Positions 1 through 7,368 of a stretch of DNA of 64,000 bases are shown one piece after another. The position numbers and the translations under genes were made by a program. The stretch's first letter is position 1; each line of letters opens with the position of its first letter. The DNA is from DATFQE01 sp963739085 (GTDB taxonomy: Bacteria > Actinomycetota > Thermoleophilia > Gaiellales > Gaiellaceae), in contig CAVTZA010000014.1 of the NCBI GenBank assembly GCA_963739085.1, positions 62,001-126,000 on the forward strand. The letters run 5' to 3'. The notes beneath the pieces were generated by a model that saw only the letters and a program-made list of their open reading frames with translations, was not told the origin of the DNA and searched no databases.

Positions 1-115
1 CGTGCGCGTGCGTGGTCGGCACGGCCGCGTGGGCGCGGAGCTCGCGCGTCGACGGGCAGACGGCGACCGCCTTCGTGAAGGTGCCGCCGACGTCGATCCC
101 GACCCTGAGCCTCAT
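1..115 (-). CDS. Hydantoinase/oxoprolinase-type ATPase, N-terminal fragment
   Basis: Only the first 38 residues lie inside the window; the gene runs off the left edge. The visible start reads VGIDVGGTFTKAVAV, the phosphate-1 loop of the actin-like ATPase fold in hydantoinase A/5-oxoprolinase proteins, followed by AVPTTHAHA as in that family. These enzymes open cyclic amides in an ATP-dependent reaction, but the substrate cannot be told from this fragment. The ATG at 115-113 overlaps the TGA of the iron permease gene (ATGA), so the two are probably co-transcribed and translationally coupled. A BadF/acetate-kinase-like ATPase is a weaker alternative. Confidence 0.7.
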   Translation of the reverse strand, partial: MRLRVGIDVGGTFTKAVAVCPSTRELRAHAAVPTTHAH

Positions 116-1336
116 GCCCGCGCCGCCTCCAGGGTGCGGCGGCGAAGGCGCTTCCAGCCGAACACGTACGCGGCGCCCGCGACGTAGACGCTGAGCAGGA
201 CGGCCTGCACGAGGATTCCCTCGCGCGTCGGATGGATGCCGGTCAGCTCGGCCAGGAAGATCGGCAGCCGCGCCCAGCCGCCGTCGATCGGCGTGACGGA
301 GATCCAGGCGGCCTCCTGCAGCGAGCGGACGGCGTTCCCGGCGAACGCGACGGAGAGCAAGAGCAGCGTCGAGGCCCCGACGACCAGCAGCTGCTTGAAC
401 GGCAGCTTCTTGCCGAGGACGATGACCGCGTAGGCCACGACGCCGAGCGCGCACCGCGGCGGTGGCGGCACCGAGCACCACCCACAGCCCGAGGCCCTCC
501 GCGAAGATCGCGAGCGCCTGGTAGAAGAGCACGGTCTCGAAGCCCTCGCGGTAGACGGCCGTGAAGCCGAGCCCGGCGAACGCGAGCGAGCTTCCCGCCG
601 CGATCGCCGACGCGACCCGCGCGCGCGTGAACTCCAGCCGCCGTCGCTGCTCGAGCTGGGAGACGAGCCAGAAGGAGACGAGGAAGAGGACGACGACTGC
701 GAGGATCGCGGTCACTCCCTCCAGCAGCTCGCGCTGCACGGGCGCGATGTCGAGCACGAGCGTGGCCAGCAGCCACGTCAGCACGGTCGCGCCGAGCGCC
801 GCCAGGACGCCGAGCCCGAGCGGCCGCCGATAGCCGGTGGCCCGGCCTGACGCCAGCGAACCGAGCAGGATCGCGATCAGGAGCACCGACTCGAGCCCTT
901 CCCGGAAGAGGATCCCGAACGAGAACAGGAACGCGAGCAGCGGCGCCGCGAAGCCCTTGTCGGCGAGGGTGCGGTCGACGTCGCGCAGCCCGAGCAGGAT
1001 CTTCTCCTGCGTGTCCTGGAGCCGGCCGATCGACTTCCCGTCGCGGATCCCGTTCCTGAGCTCCGCGAACGCGAACTCGACGTCGAGCACGAGGTTCGGG
1101 TCGCGCAGTCGGAGCGGCACCTCGGCGTGCTCGAAGTGGTCGAGGTACGCGGTGCGGGCGAGCTGGTAGGCGCGCTCGCGGTCTCCCTGCCGGGCCGCAT
1201 CGACCGCCTCCTGTGTCAGCTGACGGGCGGTTTCGACCTGCGCCCGCGCCTCGGCGAACTGCGCGTCGTCCGCGCGCGCGGTGGCCGGCGCGACCAGCGC
1301 CGCCGCGGCGAGGACGACGAGCAGAAGGCGTCGCAC
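112..1336 (-). CDS. FTR1-family iron permease, one frameshift
   Basis: High-affinity iron permease of the FTR1/EfeU type. It starts with a GTG directly after the TAG of the upstream lipoprotein gene, with purine-rich sequence ahead of it. The order is a signal peptide, an extracytoplasmic helical domain with YLDHFEHAEVPL, then a multi-pass membrane domain with both REXXE iron motifs (REGLE and REGFE). Near position 450 the frame breaks: the last 115 or so residues, membrane helices included, continue after skipping one base, giving about 407 aa overall, normal for the family. Either the base is a sequencing error or the gene is newly disrupted. The operator-like palindromes upstream of the operon fit iron control. 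Confidence 0.8.
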
Positions 1337-1744
1337 CTACTCGGCCTCCTGGAGCTTCGTCTTCGCGGTGTCGAGATCGGCCTTCGTCTCGTCGATCAGC
1401 TGCGCGACCTCGTCGGCCGGAGCATCGGCCTTCATCTTGTCGCGGATCTCGGTGCTGATCCGGTGCTCGAGCTCCTCCATCAGCAGGTGGTCACGCTCCT
1501 CGAGCGGGTGCTCGACCTGCTCGAAGTGCTCGAGGTAGGCGTCGCCGACGGTGGTGTCGGCTGCGTCCGCGTCACCGGAGCGGTACTGCGCGAGCCCCTG
1601 GTCGAGCATGGACTTGATCTCGTCTATCTCGGCCACCGCCTCGGTCGGCGTCGCCGACTCCTCGTCGTCGGACGATCCGCAGCCCGCCCCGACAAGGGCG
1701 AGGGCGCCGACGAGCAGGGCGAGGGCCAGCACTGTTCTCCGCAT
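1337..1744 (-). CDS. Lipoprotein related to the FTR1 extracytoplasmic domain
   Basis: A 135-residue exported lipoprotein: a hydrophobic N-terminus ends in a lipobox (LVGAGC), followed by an acidic Ser-rich linker and a helical domain. Its YLEHFEQVEHPLEERD segment resembles YLDHFEHAEVPL in the extracytoplasmic domain of the FTR1 permease encoded directly downstream. The two therefore look like paralogous domains, and an iron-binding or delivery role at the membrane is inferred from that. The ATG at 1744 has a good AAGGAG ribosome site eight bases upstream. The gene is first in the iron operon, and its TAG abuts the GTG of the permease. Confidence 0.7.
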   Translation of the reverse strand: MRRTVLALALLVGALALVGAGCGSSDDEESATPTEAVAEIDEIKSMLDQGLAQYRSGDADAADTTVGDAYLEHFEQVEHPLEERDHLLMEELEHRISTEIRDKMKADAPADEVAQLIDETKADLDTAKTKLQEAE

Positions 1745-1779
1745 CTAGACATCTCCTTGTCGGGCTACCTTACGAGTGT

Positions 1780-1797
1780 TGTAAGGCGCACCTTACA
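1780..1797. promoter_or_regulatory. Palindromic operator-like site 1 upstream of iron operon
   Basis: TGTAAGG-CGCA-CCTTACA is a perfect 7-bp inverted repeat with a 4-bp spacer, 36 bp upstream of the lipoprotein start. Size and symmetry resemble DtxR/IdeR or Fur-class boxes, and the downstream genes are iron uptake genes. A further, overlapping dyad CCTTAC-N7-GTAAGG begins at about 1768. Which regulator binds is inference. Confidence 0.55.
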
Positions 1798-1824
1798 GAG
1801 AGTCTCTGCCGTGTAACGCAGCCA

Positions 1825-1844
1825 TTGCAAGGCGCACCTTACAA
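1825..1844. promoter_or_regulatory. Palindromic operator-like site 2
   Basis: TTGCAAGG-CGCA-CCTTACAA repeats site 1 with the same CGCA centre and one mismatched position, 46 bp away centre to centre. It lies in the gap between the divergent iron operon and priA, so it could sit in either promoter region. The identical core in two copies argues for a specific regulator, probably metal-responsive. Confidence 0.5.
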
Positions 1845-1883
1845 CCGCGGCTGTCGACCTGGTTCCCGGCTACGGTCAGGCCC

Positions 1884-3812
1884 GTGCCTGCAGCATCCGT
1901 CTTCCCGCTCGTCAGCGCCCGCTCGCTGGCGCGGACGTTCACCTACGAGGTCCCGGACGGCGTGGAGACCGGCGCTGTCGTCGAGATCTCGTTCGGTCGC
2001 GCGACGCGGCGCGGTGTCGTCGTCGAGGTCGGGGTCGAGGCGCCCCCCGGTGTGGAGGTCGCGCCGGTCGGGCGCGTGCTCGGCGCGGTGCCTCCGGCCC
2101 TCGTGGAGGTCGCGCTCTGGCTCGCCCGCTACTACGGCTCGACGCCCGCCAGGACGCTCGAGCTCGTGGCGCCGAGGCTGCCGAAGCGGCGCAAGGAGCA
2201 GCCGGCCGCGGCCGAGGTGCACGCGCTCCCCGGCGAAGGCGAGCCGGCGGCGCTGACCGACTCGCAACAGGACGCCCTCGCGCGGGTGGTCGCCGGGCTC
2301 GACGGAGGCGGCGGCTCGTTCCTGCTCTACGGCGAGACCGGCAGCGGCAAGACCGAGGTCTACCTCCAGGCGTGCGCCGCCACGCTCGAACGCGGCCGCT
2401 CGGCGATCGTGCTCGTGCCGGAGATCGCATTGACCCCGCAGACCGTCGGTCGCTTTCGCGCGCGCTTCGGCGAGCGCGTCGCGCTGCTCCACTCCGGGCT
2501 GACCGACGCCGCCCGCCGCGACGAGCGCGAGCGGCTCGTCGCCGGAGAGGCGCGGGTCGCCGTCGGTGCGCGCTCTGCCGTGTTCGCACCCGTCGCCGAC
2601 CTCGGCCTCATCTGCATCGACGAGGAGCACGACCCGTCGTACAAGCAGGAGTCCGATCCGCGCTACGACGCGCGCACCGTCGCCGCCAAGCGCGCCGCGG
2701 TCGAAGGTGCCGTCGCGCTGTTCGGCAGTGCGACGCCCCGCCCAGAGAGCTGGTCGCGGCTCGAGCGCATCGAGCTCGGCGGCCGTCTAACCGGCGCGCT
2801 GCCGCCGGTCCAGGTGGTCGACATGCGCCGTGAGGCCGGGTATCCGCTCTCGGCACCGCTCCTTCAGGGCCTGGGCGGGCTCGCCGAGAAGGGCGGCAAG
2901 GCGATCCTGCTGCTCAACCGCCGTGGCCTCGCGCCCGCTCTCCACTGCCGCGCCTGCGGGGCGACCATCCGCTGCGGGGACTGCGACGTCTCGCTCGTGC
3001 TCCACGCCGACGGCTCGCTCCGCTGCCACCACTGCGGCCACGCCGAGCCCGCCCCGAGCGCGTGCCCCGCGTGCGGGTCGCCGGAACTGGCGCGGATCGG
3101 GGCCGGGACGCAGCGCCTCCAGCGCGAGCTCGCGAAGCGCCTGCCGGAGCTCGAGCTGATCCGCATCGACGCGGACTCCGTCGCGCGGCCGGAGGACCTC
3201 ACGGACGCGCTACGGCGGTTCGCCGCTGCCGACCGCGCCGTCCTGCTCGGGACGCAGATGGTCGCCAAGGGCCACCACTTCGCGGGCGTCGAGCTCGCTG
3301 CGGTCGTGGACGCGGACACCGGTCTCGCGCTGCCTGACTTTCGCGCCGAGGAGCGCACGTTCCAGCTGCTGACGCAGCTCGCGGGCCGGAGCGGGCGTGA
3401 CGCGCCCGGGCGCGTGCTCGTCCAGACCTTCCAGCCGGACGCGCGGCCGATCGTCCTGGCCGCCCGCCACGACGTGAGGCGCTTCGTCGCCGACGAGCTC
3501 GAGCGGCGGGAGGCGCTCGGCTATCCGCCCTTCCGCCATCTCGTCCGGATCGTCGTCTCGGGCGCGGGCTCCGACCCGGTGACGGCCCTCGCCGAGCTGC
3601 GGGACGAGCTCGCGCGCGTCGACGGCGCCGACCTGCTCGGGCCGGCTCCGCTGCTGCGCCTCCGGGGCCGCCACCGTGCCCAGCTCGTCGCCAAGACGAG
3701 GCAGCCGGGGGCGTTCGCCGCGGCCGCCGGCGGGCTCCTGGCGGCCGCCGCGCCGGCGATGAGGCGTGCCGGGTTGAGCGCCGTCGTCGACGTCGACCCG
3801 CAGTCCCTCTGA
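1884..3812 (+). CDS. priA: Primosomal protein N' (replication restart helicase PriA)
   Basis: A 642-residue superfamily-2 helicase that reloads the replisome at stalled forks. The N-terminal DNA-binding domain (about 1-110) is followed by Walker A GETGSGKTE, a DEEH Walker B box, and the cysteine-rich zinc region CRACGATIRCGDC, CHHCGH, CPACGS that interrupts the helicase core. The later LLGTQMVAKGHHF and AGRSGR motifs belong to the second RecA-like lobe. It starts at GTG; no better upstream start exists before the operator region. It heads a plus-strand run priA-def-fmt-rpe-rib, the priA-def-fmt order being common in bacteria. Confidence 0.95.
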   Translation: MPAASVFPLVSARSLARTFTYEVPDGVETGAVVEISFGRATRRGVVVEVGVEAPPGVEVAPVGRVLGAVPPALVEVALWLARYYGSTPARTLELVAPRLPKRRKEQPAAAEVHALPGEGEPAALTDSQQDALARVVAGLDGGGGSFLLYGETGSGKTEVYLQACAATLERGRSAIVLVPEIALTPQTVGRFRARFGERVALLHSGLTDAARRDERERLVAGEARVAVGARSAVFAPVADLGLICIDEEHDPSYKQESDPRYDARTVAAKRAAVEGAVALFGSATPRPESWSRLERIELGGRLTGALPPVQVVDMRREAGYPLSAPLLQGLGGLAEKGGKAILLLNRRGLAPALHCRACGATIRCGDCDVSLVLHADGSLRCHHCGHAEPAPSACPACGSPELARIGAGTQRLQRELAKRLPELELIRIDADSVARPEDLTDALRRFAAADRAVLLGTQMVAKGHHFAGVELAAVVDADTGLALPDFRAEERTFQLLTQLAGRSGRDAPGRVLVQTFQPDARPIVLAARHDVRRFVADELERREALGYPPFRHLVRIVVSGAGSDPVTALAELRDELARVDGADLLGPAPLLRLRGRHRAQLVAKTRQPGAFAAAAGGLLAAAAPAMRRAGLSAVVDVDPQSL

Positions 3813-3831
3813 CGCCTAGACTCAGAGGCCT

Positions 3832-4401
3832 GTGGCGGACGAGGTCGGACAGGTCAAACGGGAGAAGCTGGACGCCGAGCGCCAGGCCCGGCGGCGGGTT
3901 GCGCTGGCCCAGATCCGCCAGTACGGCGACGCGGTGCTCCGCATGCGTGCGAGCGACGTCGAGAGCTTCGACGGCGACCTCGAGCGGCTCGTCGAGCGGA
4001 TGACGGCGCTCATGCAGGACGCCAACGGCGTGGGGCTGGCGGCGACCCAGGTGGGGGTGCTCCAGCGCGTCCTCGTCATGCAGGCGACCGAGGAAGAGCC
4101 CTTCGCGCTGGTGAACCCGACCGTCGCGGCCAGGTCGGACGACGTCGACATGGACGACGAGGGCTGCCTGTCGCTCCAGGGCGTGACCGTGCCGGTCGAG
4201 CGCTCCCTGACGATCCGGATCGAGGGCAAGGACGAGCACGGAGAGGACGTCAGCATGGACTTCGAGGGCCTGGCAGCGCGCGTCGTCCAGCACGAGCTCG
4301 ACCACCTCGACGGCGTGCTCATCATCGACCGCACGACGGACGAGGCCCGTCGGGAGGCTCTGGCGATCCTCCGGCCGCGCGTCATCGTCAACCCGAGCTA
4401 G
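3832..4401 (+). CDS. def: Peptide deformylase
   Basis: Removes the N-formyl group from nascent proteins. All three family motifs are present: GVGLAATQVG, EGCLS (metal-ligand Cys) and QHELDHLDG (two His ligands and the catalytic Glu). At 189 residues it is full length, with a charged N-terminal extension of about 25 residues before the usual start of the fold. The GTG start lies 19 bp after priA. The TAG stop forms the left CTAG edge of repeat R1, and the partner enzyme Fmt follows directly after that repeat. Confidence 0.95.
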   Translation: MADEVGQVKREKLDAERQARRRVALAQIRQYGDAVLRMRASDVESFDGDLERLVERMTALMQDANGVGLAATQVGVLQRVLVMQATEEEPFALVNPTVAARSDDVDMDDEGCLSLQGVTVPVERSLTIRIEGKDEHGEDVSMDFEGLAARVVQHELDHLDGVLIIDRTTDEARREALAILRPRVIVNPS

Positions 4402-4572
4402 TAAGTGCTCCCTCAGGGGATACACGCCTGCTTCTGGCCCGCGATCACGCTGCGCCAGGAACCACCCTCGCCCTTGCAAAGGCTGCAAAGAGCCTTTGAC
4501 GCGGGCGAGTGCGGCCCCTGGCTTGGTGCTCGCGACCCAGAAGCTGGGCAGCATCACCTGAAGGAGCACTAG
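4398..4572 (+). repeat. R1 fold-back element, copy 1 (def-fmt gap)
   Basis: A 175-bp self-complementary element filling the whole def-fmt gap. Outer stem: 4404-4417 pairs with 4557-4570 (13 of 14 pairs, one C-A mismatch). Second stem: CTTCTGG 4431-4437 with CCAGAAG 4537-4543, continued by CGCGA/TCGCG. Third stem: GCCAGG with CCTGGC. Central hairpin: CAAAGGCT (4477-4484), 6-nt loop, AGCCTTTG (4491-4498). CTAG stands at both edges, the left one holding the def stop. The AAGGAG ribosome site of fmt lies in the 3' outer arm. Copy 2 lies at 7191-7359. Confidence 0.85.
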
Positions 4573-5357
4573 TGCCGCGGATCGGCGTCGCCGCGACCGC
4601 GCCGTTCGGCGCGGACGTCCTCGAGCGGCTGGCAGACCGCTACGAGATCCCGTTCGTGCTCACCCGGCCCGACCGGCCGGCGGGGCGCGGCCGGAGGGCG
4701 ACGGCGCCGCCGGCGAAGCTCGTTGCCGAGCGGCTCGGCATCCCGGTGCTCCAACCGGAACGGCCCGCGGAGGCCGAGCTGGACGCCGACACCATCGTGC
4801 TCGTCGCCTACGGTGCGCTGATCCCGGCCCCATTGCTCGAACGGCACGAGTGGCTGAACGTCCACCCCTCACTGCTGCCGCGCTGGCGCGGCGCCGCCCC
4901 TGTCGAGCGGGCGATCATGGCCGGCGACCGGGAGACGGGCGTGAGCGTGATCAGGCTCGTCGAGGAGCTGGACGCCGGCCCGATCGGCGCGCATGAGCCG
5001 TTCCCGATCGGGCCCGACGACGACGCGGGCACCGTCTATGCCCGCGCGGCCGGGCTCGCGCCGGACCTGCTCGAGCGGGCGACGTCGTTCACCTCGCAGC
5101 CGACGGACGGGGTCACCTACGCCGAGAAGATCGGCCCGGCCGACCGCGAGCTCGACTGGTCGCGGCCGGCGCAGGAGCTCCACGACCGCGTGCGCGCGCT
5201 CGCACCGCACATCGGCGCTCGCGGCGAGGTCGACGGCCGACGCCTGATCGTCTGGCGCACGCGCCTCGACGGCGACCGCCTCGAGCTGCTCGAAGTGCAG
5301 CCCGAGGGGCGTACGCGCATGAGCTACGACGAGTTCAGGCGCGGGCTCCGCTCGTAG
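4572..5357 (+). CDS. fmt: Methionyl-tRNA formyltransferase
   Basis: Formylates initiator Met-tRNA from 10-formyl-tetrahydrofolate. NVHPSLLPRWRGAAP carries the catalytic Asn and His and the SLLPxxRG motif, and the catalytic Asp is in ELDAGP. I chose the GTG at 4572 because AAGGAG stands five bases before it and the family N-terminus (RIGVAATAPFG) follows at once; the open frame upstream to 4509 is only repeat R1. The protein is 261 aa, about 50 shorter than typical Fmt, with a reduced C-terminal tRNA-binding domain. Its ribosome site lies in the outer stem of R1, so initiation could depend on RNA folding. Confidence 0.92.
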   Translation: MPRIGVAATAPFGADVLERLADRYEIPFVLTRPDRPAGRGRRATAPPAKLVAERLGIPVLQPERPAEAELDADTIVLVAYGALIPAPLLERHEWLNVHPSLLPRWRGAAPVERAIMAGDRETGVSVIRLVEELDAGPIGAHEPFPIGPDDDAGTVYARAAGLAPDLLERATSFTSQPTDGVTYAEKIGPADRELDWSRPAQELHDRVRALAPHIGARGEVDGRRLIVWRTRLDGDRLELLEVQPEGRTRMSYDEFRRGLRS

Positions 5358-5366
5358 GATCAGCGC

Positions 5367-6041
5367 GTGGGCTGGAGCGAGTGGATTCGCGGGGTCGAGG
5401 TCGAGCCGTCGGTGTATGCAGGCGACTTCTCCCGGCTGGGCGAGCAGCTCGACGAGCTCCTCGACGCCGGCACCCGGATCTTCCACTACGACGTCGGCGA
5501 CGGGCACTTCGTCGAGCCGATCACGATGGGCCCGATCGTCGTCGAGTCGATCCGCGACCGCGTCCACGAGCGGGGCGGCGTCTTCGACTGCCATCTGATG
5601 GTGGACAACCCCGACCGGCACATCCCGCAGATCGCGCGCGCCGGCGGCGACAGCGTGACCTTCCACGTCGAGGTGACGGACGACGTGAGCGGGCTAGTCG
5701 CGCTCGCCCGGGAGCACGGGCTCGGCGCCGGCGTCGCCTTCAACCCGGGGACGGCGGTCGAAGAGGCGGCCGAGGCCGCGGCCGAGGCGGACATCGTGCT
5801 CTGCATGAGCATCTGGCCGGGCTACTCCGGCCAGGCGTTCATGCCCGAGGCGCTCGACCGGATCGCCCGCCTGCGCGAGCTGCTCCCCGACAAGCCGATC
5901 CAGGTGGACGGCGGGATTGGGCCGGACACGATCGGCCCGGCTCGCGAAGCGGGGGCGACGCTGTTCGTCGCGGGAACGGCCGTCTTCGGCGAGGAAGACA
6001 TCGCTCGCGCCTACCGCGAGCTCGTCCAGCAGCTCTCGTGA
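5367..6041 (+). CDS. rpe: Ribulose-phosphate 3-epimerase
   Basis: Interconverts ribulose 5-phosphate and xylulose 5-phosphate. The TIM-barrel protein is 224 residues, usual for the family, with YDVGDGHFVEPITMGP (catalytic Asp and metal His), HLMVDNP, FHVE and VDGGIGPDT. The GTG start lies nine bases after fmt, and the stop overlaps the ribD start (GTGA). Rpe in a riboflavin cluster makes sense because ribulose 5-phosphate is the substrate of the RibB domain encoded 2 kb downstream. Confidence 0.93.
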   Translation: MGWSEWIRGVEVEPSVYAGDFSRLGEQLDELLDAGTRIFHYDVGDGHFVEPITMGPIVVESIRDRVHERGGVFDCHLMVDNPDRHIPQIARAGGDSVTFHVEVTDDVSGLVALAREHGLGAGVAFNPGTAVEEAAEAAAEADIVLCMSIWPGYSGQAFMPEALDRIARLRELLPDKPIQVDGGIGPDTIGPAREAGATLFVAGTAVFGEEDIARAYRELVQQLS

Positions 6042-6976
6042 CGCTGGCGCGGGCGATCGAGCTCGCCGCGCGCGGGCGGGGCACGGTGCACCCCAATCCG
6101 ATGGTGGGCGCGGTGGTCGTCCGCGAGGGCGAGGTGGTGGGGGAGGGCTGGCACGAGCGCAAGGGCGAGCCCCACGCCGAGGTCAACGCGCTGGCCGCGG
6201 CCGGCGAGCACGCCCGCGGCGCGACGCTCTACGTGACCATGGAGCCCTGCACGCACCACGGCTCGACACCGCCGTGCACGGAGGCCGTGCTCGCGGCAGG
6301 CGTCTCCCGGGTGGTCGCCGGTTCGCTCGACCCCAACCCGAAGGCGCAGGGCGGGCTCGAGGTGCTCCAGGCCGCCGGCGTCGACACCGAGCTGGTCGAC
6401 TCCTTCGAGGCCCGACGCCTCAACGAGGCCTGGCGGACGTGGGTCTCGCTCGGCCGCCCCTTCGTGACGTACAAGGTCGCGGCGACGCTCGACGGGCGCG
6501 TCGCGATCCCGGGCGAACGTTGGGTCAGCGGCGAGGAGTCCCGGCGCCTCGTCCACGACGTGCGTTCGGGCTCAGATGCGGTCGCCGTCGGCATGGGCAC
6601 CGTTCGCGCGGACCGGCCGCGGCTCGACGCCCGCGGGGTCAACGCGCCCCGCCAACCTCGGCGGCTCGCGTTCGGGCATGGCCCGCTCCCGACCGGCTCG
6701 GAGCTCGAGCTACGGACAGGGGCCCTCGAGGACGAGCTCGCGGCGCTCGCCGACGAGGGCGTGCAGTCGCTGCTCCTCGAAGGCGGCCCGACGCTGGCCA
6801 CAGCGTTCCTGCGCGCCGATCTCGTGGACAAGCTGCTTCTGTTCGTGGCGCCGAGGCTGGCCGGGGAGGGCCCTCGCTGGGTCGAGACGCCGCTCGAGCC
6901 CCGCACGTTGCGACGTTTCGCGGCGCAGAGAGTCGGCGATGACGTTCTCCTGACCGGCTATGTCCACGAACCCTGA
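6038..6976 (+). CDS. ribD: Bifunctional riboflavin deaminase/reductase RibD
   Basis: Second and third steps of riboflavin synthesis: deamination of the pyrimidine, then reduction of the ribosyl side chain. The N-terminal deaminase domain has the zinc site HAEVNAL and PCTHHGSTPPC. The C-terminal reductase domain begins near FVTYKVAATLDGRVA, with LLLEGGPTLATAF near its end. At 312 aa it is slightly short. The GTG start overlaps the rpe stop by four bases. The frame stays open far upstream of 6038, but that part is a shadow of rpe. Confidence 0.93.
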   Translation: MTLARAIELAARGRGTVHPNPMVGAVVVREGEVVGEGWHERKGEPHAEVNALAAAGEHARGATLYVTMEPCTHHGSTPPCTEAVLAAGVSRVVAGSLDPNPKAQGGLEVLQAAGVDTELVDSFEARRLNEAWRTWVSLGRPFVTYKVAATLDGRVAIPGERWVSGEESRRLVHDVRSGSDAVAVGMGTVRADRPRLDARGVNAPRQPRRLAFGHGPLPTGSELELRTGALEDELAALADEGVQSLLLEGGPTLATAFLRADLVDKLLLFVAPRLAGEGPRWVETPLEPRTLRRFAAQRVGDDVLLTGYVHEP

Positions 6977-7194
6977 CCGTATTGTCAACGCGATCTCGAC
7001 CTGGCTCGGCGGGCGGCTCACCGACGACGCAGCTGCAGCGCGAGATCGACGGGATCGGCCCCGAGGGCCTCGGGCCGCAGCAAGCCGAGGCGGTCGGCGA
7101 GCTTCGCGAGGAGCTGACGAGAACCACTCCCGAGACCCGCGGCGATCTCGAGCGTGTAGCGCGCGAAACGCTCGAAGCAGTAGCGCTCGGCTAG
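6960..7194 (+). CDS. Small unknown protein in rib cluster, one frameshift
   Basis: The ATG at 6960 lies inside the end of ribD. The first 23 or so residues (MSTNPDRIVNAISTWLGG) are in one frame; around 7026-7030 one base must be skipped to continue as QREIDGIGPEGLGPQQAEAV and a helical C-terminus ending at 7194, giving about 77 aa. No known domain was recognised. The C-terminal part is polar and helix-forming. The TAG stop forms the left CTAG edge of R1 copy 2. It is the only non-enzyme gene in the riboflavin cluster. Confidence 0.5.
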
Positions 7195-7359
7195 GGCGCC
7201 CGCTCGGGCGATGCAAGCCAGGCTTCTGGCCCGCGATCACGCGGCGCCAGGAACCCCTGCTTGCAAAGGCTGCAGAGAGCCTTTGACGCGGGCGAGTGCG
7301 GCCCCTGGCTTGGTGCTCGCGACCCAGAAGCGTGGCCACATCACCCGAACGGGCGCTAG
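7191..7359 (+). repeat. R1 fold-back element, copy 2 (before ribE)
   Basis: The core 7223-7330 (CTTCTGG to CCAGAAG) is nearly identical to 4431-4543 of copy 1, including the central hairpin CAAAGGCT/AGCCTTTG (7264-7271, 7278-7285), whose loop differs by one base. The outer arms differ from copy 1 yet still pair: 7197-7208 with 7344-7355, eleven pairs and the same C-A mismatch. CTAG bounds both ends, the left one containing the stop of the small gene. The ribE ATG lies 9 bp beyond the right edge with no clear Shine-Dalgarno sequence. Confidence 0.85.
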
Positions 7360-7368
7360 CTTTCGCCC

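Noticed and set aside
3199..4569. 456-residue minus-strand frame across priA, def and R1
   Set aside because: It is antisense to conserved genes and R1, with Arg/Ala-rich shadow composition and no domain.
7211..7368. FMN riboswitch before ribE
   Set aside because: The position would suit it, but none of the conserved RFN blocks could be found; the sequence is R1 copy 2, which also precedes fmt.
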